64,000 nucleotides of DNA from Brachypterus glaber. Taxonomy: Eukaryota; Arthropoda; Insecta; Coleoptera; Kateretidae. Made by a program: the position numbers and the translations under genes. Shown here in pieces: positions 31,752 to 46,100 of this stretch (position 1 is the first letter of the stretch; each line of letters starts with the position of its first letter). The notes beneath the pieces were generated by a model. The model did no database searches. It had not been told where the DNA came from and saw nothing but the letters and a program-made list of their open reading frames with translations. The stretch is from the NCBI GenBank assembly GCA_958510825.1, contig OY294048.1:34747026-34811025 (forward strand). Reading direction: 5' to 3'.

Positions 31752-34700
31752 GTAAGTATACTTATTTATATTTATTTATTTAATAATAAAACGAATAAGG
31801 TCCTTTACTCCATATATTTATCAAAAACATTGATAAATATATAGGGTAAAGGACCTTATTCCTTTTATTATTATAATATAACCCCACTATGGATCCATAC
31901 GTTCGTTTTTATTTATTTATTTGCTCGAAAAAATATACAGCAGCTTGTAGAGCCCCAAATAAGCTTTGATTGTGCTAGGGGCTCTTATTTATATTTATTA
32001 TTATAATATAACCTCACTATGGATCCATAAGTTCGTTTTTATTTATTTATTTGCTCGAAAAATCATACAGCAGCTTGGGGAGCCCCAAATAACCTTTGAT
32101 TGTGCTAGGCGCTCTTATTTATATTTATTTATTTATTTAATAATAAAACGAGAAAGGTCCTTTACCCCATATATTTATCAAAAACATTGATAAATATATA
32201 GGGTAAAGGACCTTATTCCTTTTATTATTATCATATAACCCCACTATGGATCCATACGTTCGTTTTTATTTATTTATTTGCTCGAAAAAATATACAGCAG
32301 CTTGTAGAGCCCCAAATAAGCTTTGATTGTGCTAGGGGCTCTTATTTATATTTATTATTATAATATAACCTCACTATGGATCCATACGTTCGTTTTTATT
32401 TATTTATTTGCTCGAAAAACTACAGCAGCTTGGAGAGCCCCAAATAAGCTTTAAATGTGCTAGGGGCTCTTCATTAATTTAGCACAAAATGCAATGTAAA
32501 AAAAACAATAAACCCTAAATAAATATTTGTGAGTGGTTCAGCGAAAAGCTACATAAGAAAAAAAAACGTTTTTTTTATTTTTGTGGTTTCCGATGCATTG
32601 TACATTTCTACGTTATTTTTATTTAAAATAATTAAAAGAAAAAAAAATCGTTTTTTTGCAGTAAGACTATTAAAAATCATACAAAACATTATACTATTCT
32701 TGTTTGGACTTTTTCGTTCATTAAACAAAAATTGTTTGATTTTTTTTAAGAATTTATAAGGAAAATTCTTAACTAATTCTAACTAATTCCTAATTTACTG
32801 TTAAAAAAATAAATGAAATATATTGTCAAATAGAGAAGTTTATGAGCTTTAAAATGATTTACTACACGAATCATCTTCTCTTCCATTAAAAATAATTCTC
32901 CCTTACCCCTGCCTCCAATGTGTACCTTAAAAATATCAAATATAGGTAAACCAAAAAATAATATTGGTTATTTACGTAATTACTACTTGCAAGTTTAAAA
33001 ATAGTTGAAATACAAATCAGCTACTCAATTTAAATTAACTCAAATGAAGTAGGTAATTACGTTAGGCTTTGTAATTTTAGATAAATTCAATTTATAATTT
33101 GCTCCAATCTAAATATAGCAAACCTACATTGTTAATTAGTATTTTACTGTGAATTCACTAAAATATTTTGTTTAAGTAATTATTTTACTACCGGTACAAA
33201 AACAAAAATTCAAAAATAGGGGTTTAAATTTGGTTTTATTATATTTAATCATATTATACATTGAGTGAAGGCAAAATTTTCATGTATAATTAAGGTTAGC
33301 CAGAAAAATTAGCGCTTATATAGATGTCTAAATTATGCCTACGAAAATTTGTAGTCTTTTTTTTTTCTTATCATACAATATAATCTTTTCCTATTAATTG
33401 CGTAATAATAACAACATAAAAAAAATAAAATATTATGTACATCTCCTATTTTTTGTTTTATCGATTTTTTTTTAATTTGCCGACATTTAAATGTTTTTCG
33501 TTAAAGTCCCGCAAAGTCCCGCACATTTGTTATTACTACAATATAGTGGACTAAGTAAGGAAAAAAATAATGTAGAGATCAGACCCCAGAAGACTCCAGA
33601 ACCCCTTTAATTTAAATTTTTGTGTTAAAAAACAACTAAAAAAAAATTACTTTTTACATAGACTTTTACAGATATTCTTTGTGGTGGATAAATTTATTGG
33701 GAAATTACGTTATTATACTATTCACAGCCCGTAAGCGTCTGTTCATCCGCCCGGCTGTCCGTGCCATGTCACTTTTTTGTGGACAAGAAAACTCAAGAAC
33801 GAATAATCCGATCGACTCAAAATTTTCAGGAAAAATCAAGTTCTATCAGGGGATGATCCCTATTGGTTTTTTAATAATCCCCCCGATTTTTTTTTGATTT
33901 TTTTTTTCGAAAAAATGTTTTTTTTGAAAAAATTATTTTTTTTTATTTTTTTTATTTTTTTTTTTCGAAATTTTTCGACAATTTTTTCATACTCAATACT
34001 TGGCTAAATGTTTTACTTTTTCTCGAAAAATCCAAATTTATTAGCTAAAATTATAATTTTACAAGTTACACACATTTTGCAGATTTTTTCCAAACCGTAT
34101 TAAATACATAGCTAAATATCTTTTTTGTACACTAAATGGTAATTACACATATGAAAGAAAAATAAATTTAATTTTTTTTAAGTTTTCCAGATTTTCCAGA
34201 TTTCCAGATTTTTTCCCAAAAACGAAACCTAGTTAAAATGCTTTGTCGTACCTAAAAATGGCTGCATACCAAATTTTATCAAAATCCCAGTTATCGTTTT
34301 CAAGAAAAGTATGATGTCCGGCTTACGGCCTGGTTCGTCCCATAGTGCGGTATAGGTACCGTCTGGTGTAAATATTAAAACATTCAGTCAAAACATTATA
34401 ATACTAAACAATAAAGCACGGCTAGCCTTAAAAAACTTAAATGAAAAGACAGACCACCACGGATTTTTTTATTTTAGGTTGTTTTTAGGACATTTCCAAA
34501 CAGTTTTTGACAAAAATTGAAATCGCTCACGAAGCCATTTTTAAATAAAGTCATTCTTCTTGGCTATCGAACACAAAACTAATCATTCACGGCTAGCAAA
34601 CCACCCCGGATTTTTTTATTTTAGGTTGTTTTTAGGACTTTTACAAACAGTTTTTGTCTTAGTGTTTTTTTTACCCCGGTTTTTTCTATTTGTTGATGTT

Positions 34701-37145
34701 TTTTTGGTTAACCCAACAAAAACAAAGTTTTGGTTATACAGAAACTTGTTCTTATATAATTTTAATATTGTTTTTTTCTCATATCTAAGGTCTGAGGACG
34801 AGGGAAACCACCCTCGAAACGTCACGATTTAAGAAAATAGTTTGAGTATTATTAATTTTAACCCTCTTCCCAAAAAAACATCAACAAACAGTTTTTGACA
34901 AAAATTGAAAGTCATTCTTCTTCTTCTTCTTCAAGTTTTTCCTGACATCGCAATATGGACTTTTTTCTATAACACGCCCTATAGCATATGTACTACCCAT
35001 GATATAATCACGACCATTCACAGGCCTACTATGTTAATGTTCAAAATTACGGTCGTCTTTTTTTGGACATTATGGTCGTGATTATATTGAGTATGATGGG
35101 TAGTGCTATACTATACCGAGACTAAAATTTAATTTTACGCTTTCATTTTCGGGACTAAACTTGCCGTTTTTCTCCCAAGAGAAAAAAATCACGGCAACCT
35201 TGATAATATTAAAATATTATACATACTATGTGCTTTACTGATACAAAAATTAGGTTTGGTGATGTTTTGTAATAAATTAGCGATTCAAACGAATTTATTT
35301 AATTTTAAAAAAGAAAACCTTTTAAAATAACCTTGTTTAAATTACTTAAAATTTATCGTCGTCGTCCATTTTTTCGAACTGACGTTTGTGACAACCATAT
35401 CAAAAACAATTGAGATCTCGATAGCCGTGAAACTGACTTTTCATAATTCACAGGCATCTTGATTAAATTACGAAAATAAAACACCCGATTTTAGATGCAT
35501 GGTTTTTAATTTTAATTTTATCTACCTAACTAAATTATGTTTGATCGTTCAAAAAATAGTGTATCTAGGATTAAACGTTTTAGATTTAGTTTTAGTCCCT
35601 TGCGTTTCTGTTTCCCTCGCTCGCTACGCTCGCTCATGCGGGACTAAAACAGCCAGTTTAGTCCCTTGGTATATAAATAACTATTAGAATAACTATTTTA
35701 CTTTTTATTTTATTATTACCCGTCTACTAACCCAATATGATTACTTTCAGGTTCCGGAATTTTCGTGTCCCCGTCGGGCCTCTTAGAGAGGACCGGTTCA
35801 ATCGGGATGAGTTTTGTGATATGGATGGCATGTGGCTTGTTATCCCTTTTAGGTATGTATTATTAATTTTTATTTTCTTTTTGATTATACCTATTTCCTA
35901 GAGAAAATATGCCTTACTAAAAACATATGTTTTATAGCCATTTGATTTTCTTGTTAAACAACGTTTGGGTATTTATTACGCCGTACATACTATAAACCAA
36001 ACAGGGAGAATGTACATCAAAAACTAAGAAAAAACCTCATGTACAGATATTTCCAAAAATCAAATCTAAGGGATCTATAGTCTCCCAAAAACGCACCATT
36101 TTTAAAGGGCCATAACAGCTTTAAAAATAATTTTTCGACCTACATGCATAAACACTTTTTTTCTTAGTTTTTAAAAAAGAATAACCCTGCATTATTAAAA
36201 TTTCAGTTTTCAACATATTAGTATTTAATTTTTCGTCCACGAACCGTGAAATTTCACCTTCAAATTATTTTTTCTCGAAAACGTTTATTCCTACAGTATT
36301 ACAACAATGGTACCTTTTTTTATGTACCTATTTTGACCTGCGAAATCATATTCAAAAATAAAATTACAAAAATGTTACACAGAAAAAGTTTGGGACAAAA
36401 AAAGTTTCGCACACTCCTGGTTAAAATAAGTACATGAAAATAACATACGAATATGGGCCTTATTAAGATTAGTTCACATGTAGTTCACATGTAAAACCTC
36501 GTTGCTATATCGTAGAGGGTTCCTGAGTTATTAAATAAAAACCAAATTTTTTTGCCACTTAAAATTTCGGACCCTATTTCAAATACACCCTGTATAGTTT
36601 AAGTCAAAGTCCTTTTAAAGTGTTGTTTTTTAAAGATAAAAATCAATGTTAGGATCAAAAGGTACTAAGTCAATCTGTTGGAGATGAGGGGAGTAGAAAG
36701 GGCTTAAAAGGTTTGTTTAGGCTCTAACTTTTTTGATATTTAAGTAAGTAGAAAGTCCTAAGACCAGTAAAAAATTAAATACAAAAACAAAAAATATAAT
36801 CGTACAAAAATATTTTTGTTACAACCCTCGAATGGAAAATATTGCAAATTTGAAATTTACGCGCTTTATCGTTTCGCTACAGTCGTATAAAAGAGGCAAG
36901 TCCGTTCCGAATAAAGTTTACATTGCGATATTTGAAGTCTCTATGTCAAAGCATTAATAAAATATAGTAGTGTAAAGTCCTTTAAAAATAAACTTTTCTT
37001 ATGATCCCCTATGAAAATTACAATTAGCACCCTTTTGTTCTTTAGAAAACGCCTTATATCACACTAGTTTGATACTTTTCTATCACCCTGGTGTCATATA
37101 TGTGTATGAAGGTTTGCCTAATTTAATTTAGATACCGTTTTATAT

Positions 37146-37180
<35 letters not shown>

Positions 37181-40100
37181 TATACGGGACTACCCCATTA
37201 CAGTTTACAATTCTATTATAATTATAATTAACAATTATCAATTATAACTAAATATTATAAAGTTTATTAAATTATTAAAATAACCTAGGCAAAATTAAAT
37301 TCTTAAAGCTATTCAGAGAATGTCTAAATACATCAATGTGGCAATCGTTTAAATACTTAAGAGCTAGATTTAAAGCAGTTTTTGAACTGTAATTTGTGCG
37401 TTTCATATCAATATAAAACGTTACAGAATTACGAATACCAGCCCTAGGGACACTAAACTTTATTAAATTAAATAAATCAGGGCTATCCAACAATCCATTG
37501 ACCAATTTATAAATGAAGCACAAGTGCGATAACGTTCTTCTCGATTGTAAGGTCTTTAAATTGGTTAAGTCTTGGACAATTGCATAGTCATGATCCCTTA
37601 TAACATAATTTAATTTAAATGCTATAAATCTAAGAGCTTTATGTTGCACTCTTTCTAACAGTTTAATATCATTTTGATAAAAAGGTGACCAAATAATGGA
37701 ACAATATTCTAGATTTGATCTAACTAATGCTCTATATACACTTTTTATACTATTAGTTGAAAATTCCGATAAGTTTCTTGTTACAAATCCAAGCATTTTA
37801 CTAGCTTTAGAGCAAACAGATCGTATATGGTCAGAAAAATTGACATTTTCATTAAATAAAATTCCCAAATCTTTAACAGAAGATTCATACTTTAAAAGTG
37901 AGTTATTTAAATTATAATACGAGTTAATTTTTTTGGAACGAGTAAAAAAACTGATAAAACAACATTTACCAACATTTAATTCAAGGCGATTTGTAACTGA
38001 CCAATCAAATAATCTGTCAAGATCTTGTTGCAGTAGTAACACATCGGCAATAGAATTAACTACCCTAAATATTTTGAGATCATCCGCGAACATAAGAAAT
38101 TCACAGTGCGCTATATATTCACCAATGTCATTAACAAAGATAAGAAAAGATAAAGGCGCACAGTGAGATCCCTGAGGGACGCCGGATGGTACCTCAATTA
38201 AATAAAAAATACACCCAGCTATTCTAACATTCTGTGTACGACCAATCAAGAAACTAATAACCCATTAAATGAGTTTAGCCGAAAAACCAAACAGGTAGCA
38301 TATCCACAGAAATCAATTTTAATTAGTAAACTGTCAAATTTTCCTTGATTTAAAAGATGCTTGCCATTAGGCAACCCATTAAACAGTGTTGAGCTTCCAT
38401 AATAATATGTTATATATAAAACCAAAAAACTAAAGGTAAATAAAAAACATATTTCCTGTTGACATACATATATAAATTTGTATGCTATTTTGTGTTTTGC
38501 TTTTCTCAAAAATTCTTGGAATAAGTAATAAAAATTAGAAAATATAAAATTAAGAAACTCTATATTTTTCGGAATCGTAGGAAAAATAGTGTACATAACT
38601 CGTTGGAAAGGGTATTTCTTACACTCTTGGGGTTTCCTGACTCACCTGAAGGCTCGTTCGTAAACCTTCCCACTCGCGTGAGATAAGTCACTTTCCACAC
38701 TAGTTATGTAATATACTATTACAGCATTTGAATATACTTTGTGCGTTAATGCACAGAGTATGGTCAAAATCCGATGACATATCATAACAAGTATAATAAT
38801 GTCAAATTTTCCTCGTCAGTTATTTGTTTAGAATCAACAAAAAATCAAGGTTCAAAACAAATCAAGCAAAATAGGAAAAAAATCTTAAAGTATACGTGTC
38901 AAAAGACTTTTAAGCCTTTTCTCTATAAAAAAATCTTGCCGCTCAGATGCTCCATTTTAAAAAACACTCTTTTTTGAGAATGTTTGAATCAAAAGGGAAT
39001 AAGTCAAAAGGTTATCAAAAAGTCCAAACTATTTTTTTTTACTTTTCGGAAAATACTTAATATTTTTTTGTACTATTGATAACTCGATAAAATGTCACAG
39101 ATTTTAAATTTTTAAGTCTCGTTAAAAAACGAATGACAGTTTTTTGCGGTTTTTCAAAAGTTACTTAGGTTGGACTTATCACCTTTACCCTTTAAATTAC
39201 AAAATGTTATAATTTGGGCCAATTTGACTGTGGCCCAAAAACCCCTATTTGTGTGCCATGTTCTTTAGGTATTTTTTATTTTATTTCAATTATTAGTCTT
39301 TTAAACATAAGTAGGCGAGTCACATGATTGTTGGTATTGACGTCAATACTTTGAGAATAGTTCAAATAACTTTGTGTGATTAATAAATTTTTATTTATAG
39401 GTAATTAGTAAAAATGTTTAACATTTAATTTATTAAACTACGCTAAAAAATAGAATTAGAAGAGATTTTAAGGACTCTTATCGTTTTATGGACTTACGAG
39501 CAAATTGAGTTAAATTAATCAGGGGCACCCGTAGGATTTTTCAGCTTTTCAACAGTTTAGTTTATTTAAGGCCATTATATTTACCTAAAAGTAAAGCCTC
39601 TGTCAACGTTACCGACAGGATAAATGCAATGGTGGTTGCTATGCGATCGAGGTAGGCTAACTACTGATAAACTTACTTAACTCTTAAACGGTTTTTGTAC
39701 CCTGGAAGACAAATAGTATTTGAAAATTCTTATATTTGTGTGTATACTGAGAAATATACGTCTAATACCGTGTGATATTAGCGCTTCCTTTTTGTTTGTG
39801 ATCTTAGTGATCACAGCACTTTGCTTAGTACTAGCCATGGCGAAAACAAATTTGATAATAATATTTTTTGTATTTTGTATGTCCTAAAAGTCCTAAGTAA
39901 AGAAAAAATACTAAAATTTTGATTTTATTTTTTATAAGCGAGTGCCCGTTTAAGTTTTAAATCTAGATACAGGGATTGCGCCAAGGGGGTAGGGGGTGCC
40001 ACCCCTTCCCAACCACGCGTGAGTTGGGAATATCCACAGTCGAGCTGGGAAGTAGTTCCCCTATGAAAATTACATTTAGCACACTCTTTTGTTCTTTAGA

Positions 40101-43100
40101 AAACGTCTTATATCACACTAGTTTGATACTTTTCTATCTATATATGTATGAAGGTTTGCCTAATTTAATTTTGTTTTTATTTTTTATAAGCGAGTGCCCG
40201 TTTAAGGGTTAAATCTAGATACAGGGATCGGGCCAAGGGGGTAGGGGGGCGCCACCCCTCCCCAACCACTCTTGAGTTGGGAATATCCACAGTCGAGCTG
40301 GGAAGTAGTTAGAAAAATTAAGTGGCACAGTTGGACAATCGGTAGAATGCTTGGAAAAATTGATTGGCAAAGTTGAGAAATTAGTGGACGCGGATACCTT
40401 ATTTTATTTTGGCCAGTAAATTTATTAGTTGGAAAAATGGAGCGGTACAGTTAGGAAATTCGTAGATGCGAGCTTTTTTTATCCAGTCATCAAAATTTTT
40501 TGTCTGGGGTAAAGAAAGCTTTAATTTCAAAGGTGAGGACCTTTTCTTTAGTCATCAAAATTTTCCGTCAGGTTTACCCCTTATAACATGTTGTGCCACC
40601 AAAAATGTTACTTTTTAAAAGGCTACTACTCCTTTAACATTAAATTTAGGTGTTCCGGTGAAGAATTATTTTTTTCTTAGTTTTAAATGAAGAATTGCTC
40701 TGCAGCATTAAAATTTTATTAGCGCCTTTTTTGTTCCCCATTTAATATATCCATCTTCGAAGGGCCGTAGCTCCCTAAAAGGTTATTTTCCGATATATGA
40801 TTATAGTTTTTCATGTTTTGTGATGTAGAACAATCCTTTTTATTTAATACCAAAAGACTACAAACACCGTGTATATTCTGGTTACCGTGAAACCTTACAA
40901 CTTTGCCCAGGGAAATGTAGTTTATTGTTAATAACATTTTTTGTAAAAAAAATCGGTAAAACTAATTAAGACAAATGATTGATTTCAGTGTCAAGTTAAT
41001 CAGTCAAAATGTATAATTTCTAACTTATCGATAATTGCGAGAAAATAAAATATAAGAGAGGGGTGGGCAAAGTTGCATACCAAAATTGCAACTTTGCCCA
41101 CAAAACAAAAAAATACTGTGAGGCAATTTTAACGATGCTTAGTACATCATTTCCCACTGTATACGTTTTTAAAAAAGTTTTTTCACTGCATAGGGATGCA
41201 ATAAATAAAATTAAAAGTGGGGAACATATTTTTTTATTAAAAAAACTAAAAAAATTCAAAAAATTTCATTAAAATTTTGCAATAAATAAAGTCACAGCAG
41301 ACCTTAGCTTTCAGTGCTAAAACCCGCCAAAATATCTTCGATATTTGCTTAACTGATTTTGAAGCACAACACAACAGTAGGACAGCTGTCGAAGTACTGA
41401 GCGCATCTCGACACTTCTAGAACTCGAACTGCTAACATCAAACCTTTCTGCTATATTGCCACATTGAAAAAAAAATCATATCACGTTGCACATGGGCAAA
41501 TTTGCCCCCCTCGGAAAAGTTTTACGGTACCTCAAGTGCTAAAAATTATTGATTGAGATAACTTATTTAAGTATTTATATTATTCATCTAATAATAAATG
41601 ATTATTTTTAAAACATAAGGGGTCGTGTAAAAATTACATAAGATTTTTAGAGGGGAGATGTTTGTCATAAATCTTACGAAGTCTTACAAGGGGACAGGGA
41701 GGTCTTGAAAAATAATATGTAAGATTCTTCCTTATGGCTAAAATCAATTTTTAATATTAATCATTAACATATATGTATATGTATATGAGAAAATGTCCAA
41801 ACGAAATGTTATATATAAAGACGGAGTCAAAAATCTTTAAAAATGTAATTTGTGCACGGCCCTATAATATTTTTAAGGAAAAGAATAAACGAATAATTCT
41901 TTTACACTTGCTTTAAAGTTACCCCGAGGAAAGCCTTGTGTTAGTAAAAATTAACTTTTCTCGACGTCTTATACAAAAATAGATTGTTTAAATATTTTTT
42001 TAACAAACTTTTTGATTTTTTAACTATTATATAAGGAAAGTATTTTTTTTTGTTAGCAACAGTATTTTTTAGTGAACTTAATTGTTATTTTATTTGTTTT
42101 TCAGGTGCCCTGGCGTATGCGGAATTGGGCACAATGAATACATCGTCGGGGGCTGAATACGCTTACTTTATGGACGCTTTCGGTGCCCCACCGGCATTTC
42201 TATTTTCCTGGGCCAGTACTCTTGTACTAAAACCGTCCCAAATGGCTATCATTTGCCTAAGTTTTGGAAAATATGCCGTGGAAGCGTTCGTAACCGAATG
42301 TGAGCCTCCAGAAATTGTTGTTAAGATGGTGGCTGTATTAGCAATGGGTAAGTTTAGAAATAAGGTTTAAGAAGTGCTCAACCTACAATATCGGCAGTGG
42401 TCTGGCAGCGCGGTATTTGTGAACGAATATTCAATTCACTTTACCTCGGTTAACGGTACTTGAATAAAGGTGGTTGAGGATACCTGAAATGATAAAGTTC
42501 TAAACATAAATGCAAAAAACTATTTGTTTTCAGCTATTAACAGGCCATTTAGGCCCAGAGCATCTGGCGAGAGGAAGGTCACAAGGAAGACGTGCCCCCA
42601 TGAACCCGGATATCGCATATCTTATGATATGGGGCGATGTGGTTAGCATCACGCCTTATTTCCCCTTGTTCTTAACGAACGCAGGTACCCAATTCTTTAT
42701 AGAAGCTGGATAGGCGACTTCGCCATATTTGCACTGCCACTCAACGTAACTAAATGACTGGAAAGCGTATAGAGCAAACAGAGTCGAATTAACGGTCTAC
42801 TTACTAGCGCTTTAGGCCGCTAGACCCCGCCGCCCATCAAAAACTGTGTCTTCTGTTAATATTTTTTTATTTTTGCCAAAATTAAGTTACCCAACATACA
42901 TTTTATAATCTGCCGCTGGTCGGCCATTGATCGACAGGCGGCATTGCTGAAGTCAATACGACATAGGCAAAACACGTCGGCCTGATGGGTATAGAGATAA
43001 AGGCCGCCGGTAAAGTCATGTTAATCTTCCATATCATCCCCCATCTCACGTAACGAAGGGAGGATTGGTGTAATGGGAGGATTAGTGAAGTGGTCTACCG

Positions 43101-46100
43101 CGTCTGTATATGACAAGTCCACTACAACTAGCGTGAGTTCGATTCTCACTGGCGCCGATTTGCCTTTTTCAGTTAATTAATAATTGAAATTTGGCGAAGC
43201 GTGAAGCGGACACTCCCTATAAAAACTGGTTCGAAAGTCAGTATAAGCCGGTGGTTCCCTCTACTACTAGCCCACACAAGTCAAGGTTAAAACAAACTGA
43301 TAGTACCGCTACCGTCAGAGACGGATATTGCCGATGTTAATTCAACGTTGGCGAAACACGTCGGCCCGACTAATATAGAGGGAAACGGCTGCCGAGGCAG
43401 AAAAGCCCTGTTAATTTTTCATGTGAGCGATGGTAAGCCGCTAGCGCTTCCCTAGTAGAAATTTAACGTTAGAATAACGTTTTTCTAATGTTAGAAAACT
43501 GTATAAAAGTACGTTATACAATATGTGCAAATGTCCCGCTTTTTAACGTTAGAATCTAACGTTAGTTACAAACGTTAATCTAACGTTAGATTTTTAAGTT
43601 AGAAATACGTTATAAGTACGTTTAATTTCTAACTTTCGGAGGGAGCGTGGCCAACTAGGAAATTTTTACCTGCATCATAAAATGGCAGCTGGAGACAAAT
43701 TTATTCATATAAATAAATCTTAATATATTTTAGCAATCATAATATTTTTAAACATAATTTCGTTACATTTATTAATAAAATAGCCATCTTTTTAGCTGGC
43801 CTTTAATATTTTCGTCTAATATGCTGTTATACTTCGAAAAATACATTTACCTCTCAGAAAAACTTTATTTAGCTAGTTAATATATATTTATATATTCAGA
43901 ATCTTAAAATATTTTTTCAATTCTAGTACAGCGTTGCCATACTATAATTTTGACTTTGGGGGGATATTTTTTTAAACTTATAGAAATAATAAATAATTAT
44001 CAAACCTAGACACATAGCTGTCTAAAGGGAGTATTTTCTACTATAGCTTACGTATTCATAATGGAAATTTAAAAAATATTTAAAGTTAGAATAAGGTTAG
44101 AAAAAGGTTAGAATTTAGTTGGGAAACTAACGTTAGATTTATGTATTTTATAACGTTTTTGTCAAACGTTAGTTTTTAAGGTTAGATTTATATATCTTAT
44201 AACGTTTTTGTCAAACCTTAGTTTTTAAAGTTAGATTTATATATTTTATAACGTTTTTGTATAACGTTTGAGACTAAACATAAAAATGTCACTAATCTAA
44301 TGTTATGTTAAGTTAGATTTATGTACTTTTCTACCAGGGTTATTTCCGACGACAAGCCACTCTTTGATTTTCGCCTACCTGCAATTACCTCAATTTGCAT
44401 AACTAAATTATTCATATTTTTTTTATCATCCCTATTGAAAATGACGGGCCTGCGCGGGTATAAATGTTGCATAGTCCGGTTTATGCACCATTTATACCCG
44501 CCCTGACCCGTCATTTTCAGCAGGGATTTATTAAGCTCCCAAATCCGATAATATGTACCAAATTGTGGGCTTTGAATTTAGTTGATATGCATTGACAAAT
44601 AGGGGGTTTCCATTTAAAATTTTGAAGTCGAGGTAACTAAAAAAAGGACCTTGAAGTTGAAAACTAAAACAACGTTCTGTTTAAAACGTTCTGTTTAACC
44701 AGTTTCCTCCTATCGGAAACTGTTTTCGGCGCCCTCCGGGCATGCCTTGAATTAAGGTCCCTCTTGCTCTAGTTCAAATCCAGACTGAGACTTTACAAAA
44801 ATTTTCCTTTATCCGATATTCCACTAATTTTAGTTTTTTTTTTTCAGTGGTAATTTTGTATATAAACTGCTACAGTGTCAACTTGGCAACAAGTGTTCAA
44901 AACGTCTTCACAGCAGCCAAGCTTGTTGCAGTATTGATTGTGATATTAGGAGGAACTTATAAAATATTTGAAGGTAAGTTTTTATTTTTATTATAGTCCG
45001 GGAGCCTAAGCCCAGTAAAATTTTTTTATTACCTCACCGTTGGGACTTTGTATATGTGTTCTTTATGTCCAGTCAAACAACTTTTTACCTCAGATAACCT
45101 CAGATAGTTATCCCTCCCTGGGCGTGTTACGTAATATATGGACAGCCCAGAACGCTGATATAGCCCCAGAAAGCGTATTCAATTATAGTTGATTAAGCAT
45201 TCTGGGGCTATATCAGCGTTAAGGGACTGTCCGTATATTACGTAACGCGCCCAGGAAGGAAAGGAGTCAAATAAAATATGAGTTTGTGATAGGGGGCAGG
45301 GAGGGGATCAATTTTTTTTAAATTGCGTTACGATTACGTAAATTATTATGGACAGCCCCTAATAGAAAAGATGCTTGCAAGTCAAGTTAACCTATTTTTT
45401 TTAACATAGCCTTGGGTACAATCAATTATTTTTCGCACTGGCAACCTTGGTGCAACTGTTACAGTTCTATAGGTTTTTATCATCTTTCAATATTTAATTA
45501 AGCCAGACCGTTTAATGATACCCTACAAGTAGTTAAAATTACTCAATTAAATTTTCAACTAACTAGTAGATACGAGCATGGGCGCCCGAGGGGGGCAGGG
45601 GGGCCGTGGCTTCCCCTGGATTTTCAGATATTTATTATTCTGTTTTTATTTTAAAAATTCTAAGGTGTTTTGTCTTTAGATTTCCACAAAATTTGCCTGC
45701 GGCGCTAAAAATAAATATCAAACCTAAATCTATGGTAAACTGTTTAAAATATTTTGCAAATAATTATAATTAATAATAATTCATTTTCAAAGCAAATTAG
45801 CTTTGAAAATTCTGAGGTGTTTGACAAATGATAATAAGAGTTTTCGCCTGCAAGACTAACATAATTGCTGAAATACAAACAAATAGTTTATTACACTTCA
45901 CGGCATACGGCATTTCCAAGCAATAACACTTTAACGATAATAAAATAACATACTTGCAGTCACGAAAAAGTCCCCGCACATCTGCGCATCTGCCAAACAT
46001 TTTAATTAAAAAGTTTGTAAAATTCTTGAAAATATTAAAAATTTTCGATTGCGGCGCTGAACTGGACTGCCATTAAAGTGATACCACAATTTTAATTAAT

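Noticed and set aside
42510..42713. 67-codon plus frame with [15 protein letters not shown]
   Set aside because: No known domain or splice context. The segment looks more like a tRNA-derived SINE on the minus strand, though this is not certain.
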